Shown: piece by piece, positions 15,128 through 24,200 of the stretch
Layout of the letters: each line of letters opens with the position of its first letter
Position numbering within the stretch: position 1 is the first letter of the stretch
DNA from: JAUIEH01 sp964483375
Lineage (GTDB): Bacteria; Pseudomonadota; Alphaproteobacteria; Caulobacterales; Maricaulaceae
DNA length: 64,000 nt
Direction of reading: 5' to 3'
Assembly (NCBI GenBank): GCA_964483375.1
Contig: CAZABJ010000003.1
Location: 42,216-106,215, forward strand
The notes under the pieces: model-generated
Database searches by the model: none
What the model saw: only the letters and a program-made list of their open reading frames with translations
What the model was told of the DNA's origin: nothing
Position numbers and translations under genes: made by a program

Positions 15128-15658
15128 ATGCGTTTTCGCTTGATGACCGCGGCCCTCGCCGTCGGTTTCGCCGCCGCCCCTGCACTGGCGCAAGACGCGA
15201 CGCTGGCCCCGAGCCATGGCGAGACCTCGCTCGCCGCCGGCTTCACGCCCTCTCCCCATGTCGCGCGCGTTTGGGCCGGCGCCATGGGCGAAATCAACGC
15301 CGCGGAAGCGGAGGTTTTGGCCGATGTGGAGCACTGCGCCGGTTTCATCACCGAAGCGCCGAACTTCGTCCTCAACTTTGAACCCGCCGATGCGGCTGGT
15401 CCCTTGAGCTTCAGCGTGCGCACTCAGGCCGATCCGACGCTTGTGGTCGCCACCCCGGACGGGGATTGGCTTTGCGCTGACGACATCTTGAACGACGCTG
15501 GCGACATTGAAAGTTTTGAGCCCGTGCTCGCAATCGCTGAGGCGAGCGCCGGCCGCTATGCGATTTGGGTCGGCGTTTTTCATCGCCCGGGACAGGCTCC
15601 CGCTGATCTGACGATCTGGGACGGGGCCGTGGACCCGGCGTGGATTGAGCGACGCTGA
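15128..15658 (+). CDS. Secreted two-cysteine domain protein (one copy, divergent)
   Basis: A 176-residue exported protein; signal peptide ends at ALAQ-D (residue 22). The single domain shows SLAAGFTPSPH, HCAGFITEAPNFVLNFEPAD, DPTLVVATPDGDWLCADD, then an insert (NDAGDIESFEP) before SAGRYAIWVGVF. It pairs best with the gene at 12364, sharing CAGFI-x-EAP-x-F-x-LNF, while the two middle genes form another pair. The ATG at 15128 has a strong GGGAGAGAG site. It closes the four-gene paralogue cluster. Function unknown; predicted periplasmic or extracellular. Confidence 0.75.
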   Translation: MRFRLMTAALAVGFAAAPALAQDATLAPSHGETSLAAGFTPSPHVARVWAGAMGEINAAEAEVLADVEHCAGFITEAPNFVLNFEPADAAGPLSFSVRTQADPTLVVATPDGDWLCADDILNDAGDIESFEPVLAIAEASAGRYAIWVGVFHRPGQAPADLTIWDGAVDPAWIERR

Positions 15659-15767
15659 TCCGAGCCAGTTCGGACGATCACGTATCTGTGAACGGGCCGC
15701 CACAGGTGCGCCATAGGGAACGTGCTATTTTCGCAGGTCTGGGGACTTTAATGGAAGGAAGGCAGCT

Positions 15768-16349
15768 ATGCGCCTCGCCACTGCACTATGCGGCGCCGCC
15801 GTTGCGATAGCCCTAGCGGTTCCCGCGCAAGCGTTCCGGCTCGGCTACCAGGCTGATGCGGATGTGACGCTGATCGAACCGATCACGCGCATAAACGTCA
15901 CGGTCGACCCCGACGCAATAAACGAGACACTCCGCCTTAGTCGCGCGTCCACCCGCAATGAGAGCTATCTGGGACCGAACGACGCCGAAGACCTCGTGGC
16001 CGATTTGTATGACGAACTGGTCGAGAATCTCGGTTCACGCGGACTGCTCGACGAGACGGCGGCCGCCGGCGCGACCCTGAACGTGATCATCCTCGACGCT
16101 GACCCGAACAATCTGGCCTTCACGGAAGTCGGGCGACACAACTTCCTCGACAACGCCAGCATCGGCCGCGGCGGAGCGGAGTTGGAAGCCACGCTCATCG
16201 CATCCGACGGATCAGTGCTGGCCAATTACGGCTTTGACTACTCAGAGCCTGGCTCCATCCGTTTTGAAGTACGGGCGGGAACCTGGACCGAAGCGCGTCG
16301 GACCTTCGACCGCTTCGCCCGCCGCCTGGCCGAGGATTTGGCCGAGTAA
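15768..16349 (+). CDS. Secreted protein of unknown function
   Basis: A 193-residue exported protein with a signal peptide ending at AQA-F (residue 23) and a very strong ribosome binding site (GGAAGGAAGG). The mature part alternates strands and helices: DADVTLIEPITRINVTVDP, a helix with DAEDLVADLYDELVENL, the strand TLNVIILDADP, then RGGAELEATLIASDGSVL and a C-terminal helix ARRTFDRFARRLAEDLAE. This layout is reminiscent of periplasmic DUF3313/DUF4410-type lipoproteins, but it lacks a lipobox and I do not claim membership. It is followed by an intrinsic terminator. Confidence 0.7.
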   Translation: MRLATALCGAAVAIALAVPAQAFRLGYQADADVTLIEPITRINVTVDPDAINETLRLSRASTRNESYLGPNDAEDLVADLYDELVENLGSRGLLDETAAAGATLNVIILDADPNNLAFTEVGRHNFLDNASIGRGGAELEATLIASDGSVLANYGFDYSEPGSIRFEVRAGTWTEARRTFDRFARRLAEDLAE

Positions 16350-16373
16350 GGCCCACTGAAATCCGGGCAAAAG

Positions 16374-16405
16374 ACGGGTCGTCGCGCGCGCGGCGGCCCG
16401 TTTTT
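16374..16405 (+). terminator. Intrinsic terminator between convergent genes
   Basis: An 11-bp stem with two G-T pairs (ACGGGTCGTCG, loop CGCGCG, CGGCGGCCCGT) followed by TTTTT. It terminates the gene at 15768 and may also help stop queE transcription arriving from the opposite strand. Confidence 0.75.
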
Positions 16406-16406
16406 G

Positions 16407-17042
16407 CTAGGGCAATCCGATAAATTTGTGTGTTTGAAGGCTCAGCCGCCAACGCGGGTGAGCCAAGCAATAGGCCGCCGCTGCACGAGTGTTTTCGTCG
16501 CGCGCGGGCCCGTCCATCGGTTGCAGAAGAAAAGCGCCGAAATCGAGCCCTTCAAACGCCTCAGGAAGCGCGCCTGGTTGGGGATAGACGAGCTTGAGTT
16601 CGTCGCCGCGCCGGAGTTGCAGCGGCGCCCCGGCTTTGGGACTGACACAAACCCAGTCCAGCCCGTCTGGGGGGAGCATCGTGCCGTTTGTCTCAACTGC
16701 GACCGCGAAACCCTGGGCGTGCAAGGCGTCGATCAAAGGCGCATCGAGCTGCAACAGGGGTTCGCCGCCGGTGCAAACCACATAGCGCGCCCCCATTTGG
16801 TCGGCCGGCCAGGCGCGTGCGACCGCCTCGGCGAGCGCGTCGGGACGGTCGAACCGGCCCCCGCCAGGTCCATCCACGCCGACAAAATCAGTGTCGCAGA
16901 ACGAACAAATCGCCGAAGCGCGGTCTTCTTCGCGTCCCGACCACAGATTGCAGCCCGCAAAACGCACGAAAACGGCAGGACGGCCCGCCTGCAGCCCTTC
17001 CCCCTGGAGGGTGTAATACAGCTCCTTGACCGCGTAGCTCAT
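16407..17042 (-). CDS. queE: 7-carboxy-7-deazaguanine synthase (radical SAM)
   Basis: Converts 6-carboxy-5,6,7,8-tetrahydropterin to 7-carboxy-7-deazaguanine on the route to preQ0 and queuosine. The 211-residue protein begins with the QueE hallmark YYTLQGEG and has AVFVRFAGCNLW. The iron-sulfur cysteines are C31, C46 and C49, giving a CX14CX2C motif instead of the usual CX3CX2C. This extended loop is known from one QueE subtype, so activity is expected. CTGGEPLLQLD is the glycine-rich SAM-binding strand. It overlaps queC by four bases; queD is not in this window. Confidence 0.93.
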   Translation of the reverse strand: MSYAVKELYYTLQGEGLQAGRPAVFVRFAGCNLWSGREEDRASAICSFCDTDFVGVDGPGGGRFDRPDALAEAVARAWPADQMGARYVVCTGGEPLLQLDAPLIDALHAQGFAVAVETNGTMLPPDGLDWVCVSPKAGAPLQLRRGDELKLVYPQPGALPEAFEGLDFGAFLLQPMDGPARDENTRAAAAYCLAHPRWRLSLQTHKFIGLP

Positions 17043-17770
17043 CGAGCGGCCTCATTGCGCGCCGCATACGCCGCCCACCCTTCCGCTCGGAGCGTGCAAG
17101 CAGGGCATTCCCCGCAACCATAACCCCAGGGGTGACGTTCAGCCCGCACCCCGCGGTAACAGGTGTGCGTTTCCTCCAAAATGAGCGCCACCAGGGACCG
17201 CCCGCCCAACTGCTCGGCGAGCGCCCAGGTTTCAGCCTTTGTCAGATGCATCAAGGGGGTCTCAACGGCGAGAGCGGCGTCCAGACCCAAGGACAACGCC
17301 TGAGCCATCGCCGAAATCGTCGCCGCCCGGCAATCGGGGTAGCCGGCGAAGTCGGTTTCGCACATGCCGCCCACCAGCGCGCCTAAACCCCGGCGATAGG
17401 CGAGGCCGCCCGCCACCGAGAGAAACACCAGATTGCGCCCCGGGACGAAGGTCGTCGGCAACCCATTTGCGGCGAAGGCGATTTCTTGGTCCGCCGTCAG
17501 CGCCGAGGTCGCAACCGCGCCATAGCCCGACAGATCGACCAGCGTGTCCGGCCCCAGCCGCTCCGCCCAGGCGGGGTTAAGGTCCGCCAGGCCCGCACGG
17601 ACGCGCGCCCGTGCGTCGAGCTCGACGGCGTGTCTTTGTCCGTAGGCGAAACCGATGGTCTCAACCCGGGCGAAGCGATCAAGCGCCCAGGCCAAGCATG
17701 TCGCGGAATCTTGACCGCCGGAAAACAAAACCAGGGCGGCCTGGGAGTTGAGCGCGAGAGCGTCATTCAT
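17039..17770 (-). CDS. queC: 7-cyano-7-deazaguanine synthase
   Basis: ATP-dependent conversion of 7-carboxy-7-deazaguanine to preQ0 with ammonia, in queuosine synthesis. The 243-residue protein has the PP-loop VLFSGGQDSATCLAWAL near the N-terminus, the FVPGRNLVFLSVA segment, and the C-terminal zinc cluster (CYRGVR, then GCGECPAC). It is upstream of and overlaps queE (ATGA), so both are co-transcribed. It diverges from cutA across 120 bases, in which I see no preQ1 riboswitch hairpin. Confidence 0.94.
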   Translation of the reverse strand: MNDALALNSQAALVLFSGGQDSATCLAWALDRFARVETIGFAYGQRHAVELDARARVRAGLADLNPAWAERLGPDTLVDLSGYGAVATSALTADQEIAFAANGLPTTFVPGRNLVFLSVAGGLAYRRGLGALVGGMCETDFAGYPDCRAATISAMAQALSLGLDAALAVETPLMHLTKAETWALAEQLGGRSLVALILEETHTCYRGVRAERHPWGYGCGECPACTLRAEGWAAYAARNEAAR

Positions 17771-17890
17771 CGTCGGCCGGGTTTACCGCTCCGCCCCGCC
17801 GCATTCAACGCGCATGTCCGACTTCTCGGCAGCTCCCGTACGCGCTACGCACGGACGCCCGGAACATATTCGCTGCAGGAGAGCCCGCCC

Positions 17891-18217
17891 ATGGCCGACG
17901 CGCGCATGATCTACACCACTTGGCCCAACCCGGAGAGCGCCGCGGAGGCTGGCAGAACGCTGGTTGAAGAACGCTTGGCGGCATGCGTGAACGTGCTGCC
18001 CGGCGCGTTCACGTTTTCCTGGTGGGAGGGCCAGGTCAACGCCGAGCCTGAGGTGGTGATGTTCGTGAAGACGACGGTCGCGCGAACCCGCAAGCTGCGC
18101 GAGCGCTTAATCGAACTCCATCCCTATGAGCTACCCGCCATCGTCGCGATCGAAATCGACAAGGGCGGCTCCCACCCCTCCTATCTCGATTGGATTTCGC
18201 AAGAGGCCAAAGGCTAA
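17891..18217 (+). CDS. cutA: Divalent-cation tolerance protein CutA
   Basis: A 108-residue CutA1-type protein, a trimeric ferredoxin-like fold linked to copper and divalent-cation tolerance. Recognised by the family run TTWPNPESAAEAGRTLVEER, LAACVNVLPG, FSWWEGQV, VMFVKTT and HPYELPAIVAIEI, with DYLDW-like SYLDWI at the end. Start ATG 17891 follows a GGAGAGCCC site. It is cytosolic with no signal peptide. It stands alone, divergent from queC; an inverted repeat follows its stop. Confidence 0.93.
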   Translation: MADARMIYTTWPNPESAAEAGRTLVEERLAACVNVLPGAFTFSWWEGQVNAEPEVVMFVKTTVARTRKLRERLIELHPYELPAIVAIEIDKGGSHPSYLDWISQEAKG

Positions 18218-18224
18218 GCAGCGA

Positions 18225-18251
18225 CCAAGGGGCGGATCTGATCCGCCTTGG
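18225..18251. repeat. Inverted repeat between cutA and the M13 peptidase
   Basis: CCAAGGGGCGGAT and ATCCGCCTTGG flank a three-base loop and form an 11-bp stem with a two-base bulge. It lies between two convergent stops and has no T-run, so it may be a weak or factor-dependent terminator. Confidence 0.4.
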
Positions 18252-18286
18252 AAACGGCGGCCAGCGCGCGCTGGTCGCAGGCCCAA

Positions 18287-20347
18287 TCACCAAATGCTGA
18301 CGCGACGTTCCGGCGGCAGGTAGAGCGCATCGCCCTCCGCCACGTCGAAAGCCTCATACCAAGCGTCCATATTCCGAACGACGCCGTTCACGCGGAATTC
18401 GCTGGGGCTGTGGGGCACGGTCAGCAGGCGCTCGCGGAGCGCATCCTCCCGGTACATGCCGCGCCACACCTGCGCCCAGGCGAGGAAAAAGCGCTGCTCG
18501 CCGGTGAAGCCGTCGATGATCGGCGGTTCGCCATGCTGGGCGATATGGCGCTGATAGGCGGCGTAAGCCATCTGCAGCCCGCCCAGATCGCCGATGTTCT
18601 CGCCGAGCGTTAGCTCTCCGTTCACCGTCATGCCGTCGATCGGCGCATAGCTGTTGTACTGCGCGATCAGCTCATTTGCGCGCTCGCGAAACCGCGCGTC
18701 GGATCCCGCCGTCCACCAGTCTCGGATCAGCCCGCTGGGGTCGAACTGCCGCCCCTGGTCATCAAAACCATGACTGATTTCATGGCCGATCACGCCGCCG
18801 ATGGCGCCGTAATTCACCGCCGGATCGGCGAGCGGATCAAAGAAAGGCGGCTGCAGGATCGCAGCGGGGAACGTGATTTGGTTCAACAGCGGATTGTAAG
18901 AGGCGTTCACCGTTTGGGCGTTGAAGCTCCAAAGCTCCCGATCAACCGGTCCGCCCAAGCGCTCCACCTGCAGATCCCAGGAGAATTCTAGCGACCGCAT
19001 GGCGTTGCCGATCGGGTCCGTCGGGTCGATGACCAGCGAAGAATAATCGATCCATTGGTCAGGATGACCAATGCGGGGCTCGAACGTATCGAGTTTTGCG
19101 AGCGCGGTTGCGCGCGTCTCATCGTCCATCCAGTCCAAGTTTTGCAGACGCTCGGCGAAGGCCGCCCGAAGATTGGCGACCAGCTCCTCCATCATCGCCC
19201 GGTGGCCCGCTGGAAAGTGGCGCTCCACATACACCTGGCCCACCGCTTCGCCCATGCGCGCGTTGAGCAGCGAGATACCGCGCTCCCAGCGCGGGGGCGG
19301 CTCCAGGGTCCCTCGCAAGGTCCGGCTATAGAAATTGAAGCTCGCTTGATCGAATGCGTCGCCGAGATAGCCGGTGTACGCGTCGATAAGGTGGAACAGC
19401 AGATAAGCGCGCCAGGTCTCGACCGGGGTCTCCGTCAAAATCTCACTCGCCTCGGCGATGGCGGTCGTCTGGGCCACGACGATCGTGTCGACGGAGTCCA
19501 GTCCCAGCGCCGCGGCGATCAGCGTCCAATCGAAGGCGGGCGACAACGCCTGTAGCTCGTCGCGGCTCATCGGATTGTAGATTTCCGAAATCCGACGCGA
19601 CCGCGATCGCGTCCAATGGCTCTGTGCGAGACGGGTCTCAAGGTCGACAATCGCGTCGGCCCTCGCGGTCTCTGCGGAAAGCCCTGCGAGTTCGAAAATC
19701 TCGACGATGTAGTCGCGATAGGCCGCGCGGAAGCCGACCATCCGCTCGTCATTGCTGAGGTAATAGTCCCGGTCGGGCAGTCCCAGACCGCCTTGGCCGA
19801 GAAAGACGGCGTATCGGGTCGTATCGGCGGGGTCGGGAATGACGCCCAACCCGAACGGCGCTTGGTTGTCGAGCGCGGTGAAGGCGCGCTGGAGGTCTTC
19901 TGCGGTGGCGATCGCTTGGATTTCGGCGATTCGCCCTGCAAGCGGGGCGATGCCGGCCTCGTTCATGGCTTCTGTGTTCATCCAGGCGGTGAAGAAGTCC
20001 CCGACCTGTTGTTCGACCGAGCCTGGACCAGCGTCGTCAGCGGCGGACAGCTCTTCGATAATGGCGCGGACTTGTTGGTCGGAGCGGTCTCGAAGCGCGG
20101 TGAAAATTCCGTAGCTGTCTCGGTCGGCGGGGATTTCATAGGCGTCCAACCAGGCGCCGTTGGCGTAGCGGAAAAAATCGTCGCCCGGGTCGACAGACAT
20201 GTCGAACGCCGTGTCGTCATATCCCCAGCTGCCGGTTTCAGGTCCGCTCACAGCGGGTTCCAGCGCCGCTTCGCCGGTCACGTTGGCGCATGCGATCACA
20301 GCGCTGATAGCGATGAGGCCGACGCCGGCCGACAAGAGCTTCCGCAT
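18287..20347 (-). CDS. M13 family zinc metallopeptidase lipoprotein
   Basis: A 686-residue neprilysin/PepO-like peptidase that would cleave short peptides in the periplasm or at the envelope. Catalytic motifs are clear: HEISH at residues 522-526 (zinc His522, His526 and base Glu523) and ENIGDLGG, which supplies the third zinc ligand and transition-state Asp. The N-terminal M13_N domain starts at FDMSVDPGDDFFRYANGAW. The family C-terminal tryptophan is kept as SIW. The signal sequence ends in VIAC, a good lipobox with Cys20, so it is probably membrane-anchored. SD AGGGG is well placed. It stands alone. Confidence 0.93.
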   Translation of the reverse strand: MRKLLSAGVGLIAISAVIACANVTGEAALEPAVSGPETGSWGYDDTAFDMSVDPGDDFFRYANGAWLDAYEIPADRDSYGIFTALRDRSDQQVRAIIEELSAADDAGPGSVEQQVGDFFTAWMNTEAMNEAGIAPLAGRIAEIQAIATAEDLQRAFTALDNQAPFGLGVIPDPADTTRYAVFLGQGGLGLPDRDYYLSNDERMVGFRAAYRDYIVEIFELAGLSAETARADAIVDLETRLAQSHWTRSRSRRISEIYNPMSRDELQALSPAFDWTLIAAALGLDSVDTIVVAQTTAIAEASEILTETPVETWRAYLLFHLIDAYTGYLGDAFDQASFNFYSRTLRGTLEPPPRWERGISLLNARMGEAVGQVYVERHFPAGHRAMMEELVANLRAAFAERLQNLDWMDDETRATALAKLDTFEPRIGHPDQWIDYSSLVIDPTDPIGNAMRSLEFSWDLQVERLGGPVDRELWSFNAQTVNASYNPLLNQITFPAAILQPPFFDPLADPAVNYGAIGGVIGHEISHGFDDQGRQFDPSGLIRDWWTAGSDARFRERANELIAQYNSYAPIDGMTVNGELTLGENIGDLGGLQMAYAAYQRHIAQHGEPPIIDGFTGEQRFFLAWAQVWRGMYREDALRERLLTVPHSPSEFRVNGVVRNMDAWYEAFDVAEGDALYLPPERRVSIW

Positions 20348-20585
20348 TGCACCCCTCTCCCCTCAGCACGTCGCTGGCTGAGCGCGCCGCTTCATAGGCG
20401 CTCGCGATCGTCACGACCGCTCCGGTATCCAGGAGCGATACCTGGCGCGGTTCGAGGAGAAAACCAAGCCGAGCCCATGGCCAGGCAGTGGGGAAATGCG
20501 CGGCCCGCGCCTATTCGCGAGCCGCGTATTCCCTGTGGTGCAAGCGGGCCCCGGACCTCTCGGGGGCGTCGAACGTCAGCCGATA

Positions 20586-21152
20586 TCAGCCTTTCGGCGA
20601 CGGCGTGGCGCTCTCACCGAGAATATCGGACAAGTTTTGCTGCGCCAGTTCGGCGGCTTCGGGATATTCGGTCTGGTTGGCGGCGATGCGATACCACTCG
20701 ATTGCGGCATTGCGGTCTTGGGTCAGACCACCGCGACCGTAGTCGTAAAACACGCCGATATTGTTGGCGGCCATCATGTCGCCGCGCTCCCAACCAAGCC
20801 GGAACAAGCGAAGCGCTTCAACGTCATTGACCGGGAAGTTGACCCCGCCATTGGCGTGCAGATATCCGTGGTTCGTCGGCGCGGTGATGTGGCCGTAACT
20901 GGTCGCAGCTTCGTACAACCGGGCCGCGGTGACGAAGTCGCCCGCTTCTTCATAGTCGAACGCCAAGTTGAACAGCGCTTCGCCGTTGTCATAGGCCGCC
21001 GCTTGTTCGGCGTTGATTGCAGCCGGTCCGATGTCGGAGAGCCCCGAACCGCCGGAGGCGGGCGCGCCGGGACCTTTCTGTGCAAGTGCCGGGGCGATCG
21101 CTGCGGCGCTCAGCGCCAAGCCCGTGAGAAGAATGCGGAATGCGGAATTCAT
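20586..21152 (-). CDS. Secreted Sel1-like repeat protein
   Basis: A 188-residue exported protein with a signal peptide ending at ALAQ (about residue 25). Two to three Sel1/TPR-like helical repeats follow: ALFNLAFDYEEAGDFVTAARLYEAA, the motif ALRLFRLGWERGDMMAANNIGVFYDYGRGG and AIEWYRIAANQ. Sel1 proteins bind other proteins and often tune envelope processes. The middle (YGHITAPTNHGYLHANGGVNFP) breaks the repeat register. It is transcribed from the same strand as the FecR-TPR-barrel gene 84 bases upstream. Confidence 0.72.
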   Translation of the reverse strand: MNSAFRILLTGLALSAAAIAPALAQKGPGAPASGGSGLSDIGPAAINAEQAAAYDNGEALFNLAFDYEEAGDFVTAARLYEAATSYGHITAPTNHGYLHANGGVNFPVNDVEALRLFRLGWERGDMMAANNIGVFYDYGRGGLTQDRNAAIEWYRIAANQTEYPEAAELAQQNLSDILGESATPSPKG

Positions 21153-21236
21153 GTCGTCAGCCTCGTTTTGGACGTGTGGGCGAATGCCGAGACTACCGGG
21201 GAAAAGGGCGAGCGTGCGGCGAGAGCAAAACTTTTT

Positions 21237-24200
21237 TTAAAAACGACGCTCTACGGCGATGCGGGCGCGGGTCCCTTGGCCGAACACGCCGGGCGCGATT
21301 TCGATGTCTTCGTTGAAGATATTCGATACTTCGGCGGATAACGCCCAGCGACGGTCCCTCGGCTCCCACCTTATGCCGGCCGACACCACGGTTGCGTCCT
21401 CCAAGCTCTCAGCGCCGAGAAGATCGCCTGTGCGGCCCGCGGCATGGGTGACCGACACCGAGGCGCGGACATTGGCGGGGTGAAGATAGCTGAATGTCGC
21501 CGACACCTCATCACGCGCGGCGAAAGGCAGGGGCGCGCCGTTTTGAAGGCCAGGATCGCGGTTTTCCGTCCAGGTACGGCGCGCCTGTAGGGCGACGGCG
21601 ACGCGTTCGGAGAGCTGCGCCTCCACGCCCGCGGCCACCGTATCGAGGCGGGCGTCATTCGCCTGATACGCCGCCACGCTTGCTCGTGCGCCCGGCAGCG
21701 GCGCGCGGGCGCCGTCGATTTCCTGCCTTTCCGCGTCAACAAAGACGAATGCGCGCTCGCTAAGCTCGGCCTCCAACCGGATCCGCAGGCTCTCAATCAC
21801 GTCAGCCTCAACGCCGAGCGTCCGGTTCGCCGTCAGTCCCACGCCGCCCAGCGGCGCGAGCGTATCAATCGCGGGGGTCGTCCGATCGCGCTGGTAGGCT
21901 GCGCGCAGCCGCCCGAACGGGAGCCTGAGCGCCGCCGCGACCCGCGCGTCGACGACGCTCTCCGTTTCGTCGCTGTCCACGCCCAGCAAGGCGATTTCAT
22001 TGGTGGTCCTCAAGCGCCTGGGAAAGACCGCCGCCTCCAAGGTCAGCGCGCGGCTCGCCCGCCAGGTGGCGGCGACATGCGCTTCGAGCAGCGTGGATTG
22101 GGTGGTTTGGCGAAGCGCGACGCTCTGGGGAGCGATGAAGTCGAACTCAGTGATCGTACCCGCCGGCGGATCGAGCAGAAATCCCGGCCCGATGAAGCGC
22201 GGCGCGATCACCGTGATGTCGTTGCGACCGTTATTGACGGCGGCCTCGAACCCGAAGCTCAGCGAAAGCGAGCGCCAGTCGACCGCGCGGCGGGCCTGCA
22301 AGGTGAGCAGGTCGGCGTTTCGACGCTCCGAAAACGTCGTGTCCTCGTCGACGATCGCAGTGGCGAGCGCGGCGCCGACAGGGCCGGCGACAGGGCCGCC
22401 CGGCGGCGGCTCGACGACCAAAATCGGCGCGGTCGGTTCGCCGAAACCGCTGTCGAACAAGCCTCGCGCCTGAAATCCCCGCGCCGCCTCCAGCCCAAAG
22501 CCGTCGGCGAGCGAATAGCTGAACGGGTCAAGCGTCGCGCCGAAAGCGCTGGCGTTGTCAAATGTCAGACGGCTCACCCCGCCGGTCGCGCGCAAGAACC
22601 ATTGGTCCTCAAGGGTCTCGCGGAACGCATAGCCAAAATCGCCGACCAGCGCGGCGAAGGTCTCCCGATCATCGCCGTCGCCCGCTGCGGTTTCGCCCGG
22701 CAGCCCGATATCGCGCCACTCGCCGGTCAACCGCGCCAAGAACCCGTGCCGGCGGTTGCGTTCATGGCCGAAGCGCGCGCTGACCAACGCCGTTTCGGCG
22801 TCAGCATTCGCCCTATCCCCGGCGTCGCGCGCATAATCGCCCGCCACCGCCCAAGAACTGGGATGGGTCGCTCGAACAAGGCCAAGAGCGCCCGCCGATA
22901 CGCTGTAGCGGGGTCCGCCCTCACCCCCCTCCACCGCGCCTCCGATGCGGGCCTCCGCCCGGGGCGCGCGGTAGAACTCCGCGTAGCGCAGGGGAAAAGA
23001 CACCGCGAGGGGGTCAAGCAGCAGGCCCTGGGTCACGCCTGAGGCGCGGGCGAAGGGCGAGGGATAAACGTTGGATAGAAAGAACGCCGAGTTGGCGTCA
23101 TAGGGCGAAGCGGCCAAATGGCCGAAATGCTCCCCCCATCCGGGCATGCCGAAATTGGAGTACGCCGCGCCGATATTGATGCGACCCGACAAGGCTGCGG
23201 GAAGATCAGCGAAGCCGGCTGCGCGGCTTCGCTCCCGCGCATCCCATGCCTGGCGCGCGTAGCGGATCGTCTCTCCGCCCAAAAACAGGTCTTGGGCCAT
23301 GACCGATGCGATGAGCGCGGCGTTGGGATCGTTGGGGTCGAGCCTCACTGCGGCTTCGGCGGCTTCATAGCCCGCCTCACGGTCGCCCTCCGCCCACCGC
23401 GCGGCGGCGGTGAACGCCATGGAACCCGGGCGCGAAGGATCCGCGGCGAGCGCCGCGCCAGCGAGACGGGACGCCGAACCAGGTTCGCCGTTCTGCAGCG
23501 CGCTCACCGCGCTGGCGAAGCGCACTTCAGGATCGGCTGGGTCGAGCGCTTGGGCGTCTGCGAGCAACCGATCGGCCAAATCGGGGCGTTCGCGGGCGCT
23601 CTCGACAAGCGCCGCGCCAGCGAGGATGCGAGCGCTGGTCGGGTCGAGCCGTCGGGCGCGCGCGAAGTTTTCCTGCGCTCCCAGCTGGTCGCCGAGCAAA
23701 CTGCGCAGAGCCCCAAGCCCCGCCCAGTCCCGCGCCGAGCCGGGCGCGACCCGCACCGCCTCAGCGAACGCCGCCTCAGCGCCAAGCGCGTCGCCCTCCG
23801 CGGTCAGGAGGGATATCGCCCGCCAGCGATGCGCTAAGGGGTCATTGGGGTCGGCCTCAACCGCAGCCGCCGTAATCGCGCCCAGCGCTTCGTCATTTCC
23901 GCTCAGCAGCGCGAGCTGGGCTTGCGCCACGCGGACGCGGGACCAATCCGGGCGCGCCGCAAGCGCCGCCTCAATGGCGCGTTCCGCCGCCTCGTAGCGT
24001 CCCGCGCTCGCCTCCAACCATGCCCGCATGAGAGCCGGCTCAGCGCGGTTCGGCGTGGTTGATTCCAGCTGTGAAAGCGCGCGATCGGCGTCTTCGAGGG
24101 CGCCGGCCTCAATGGCCAAGCCCACTGTAAGCCATGCGGCGAGGAAACGATCTTCAGGCTCAGCCAAACTCCGGTCGAACACCAAGGCGCGCCGGGCGGC

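Noticed and set aside
17771..17890. preQ1 riboswitch upstream of queC
   Set aside because: No short hairpin with an A-rich tail characteristic of preQ1 aptamers is present in these 120 bases.
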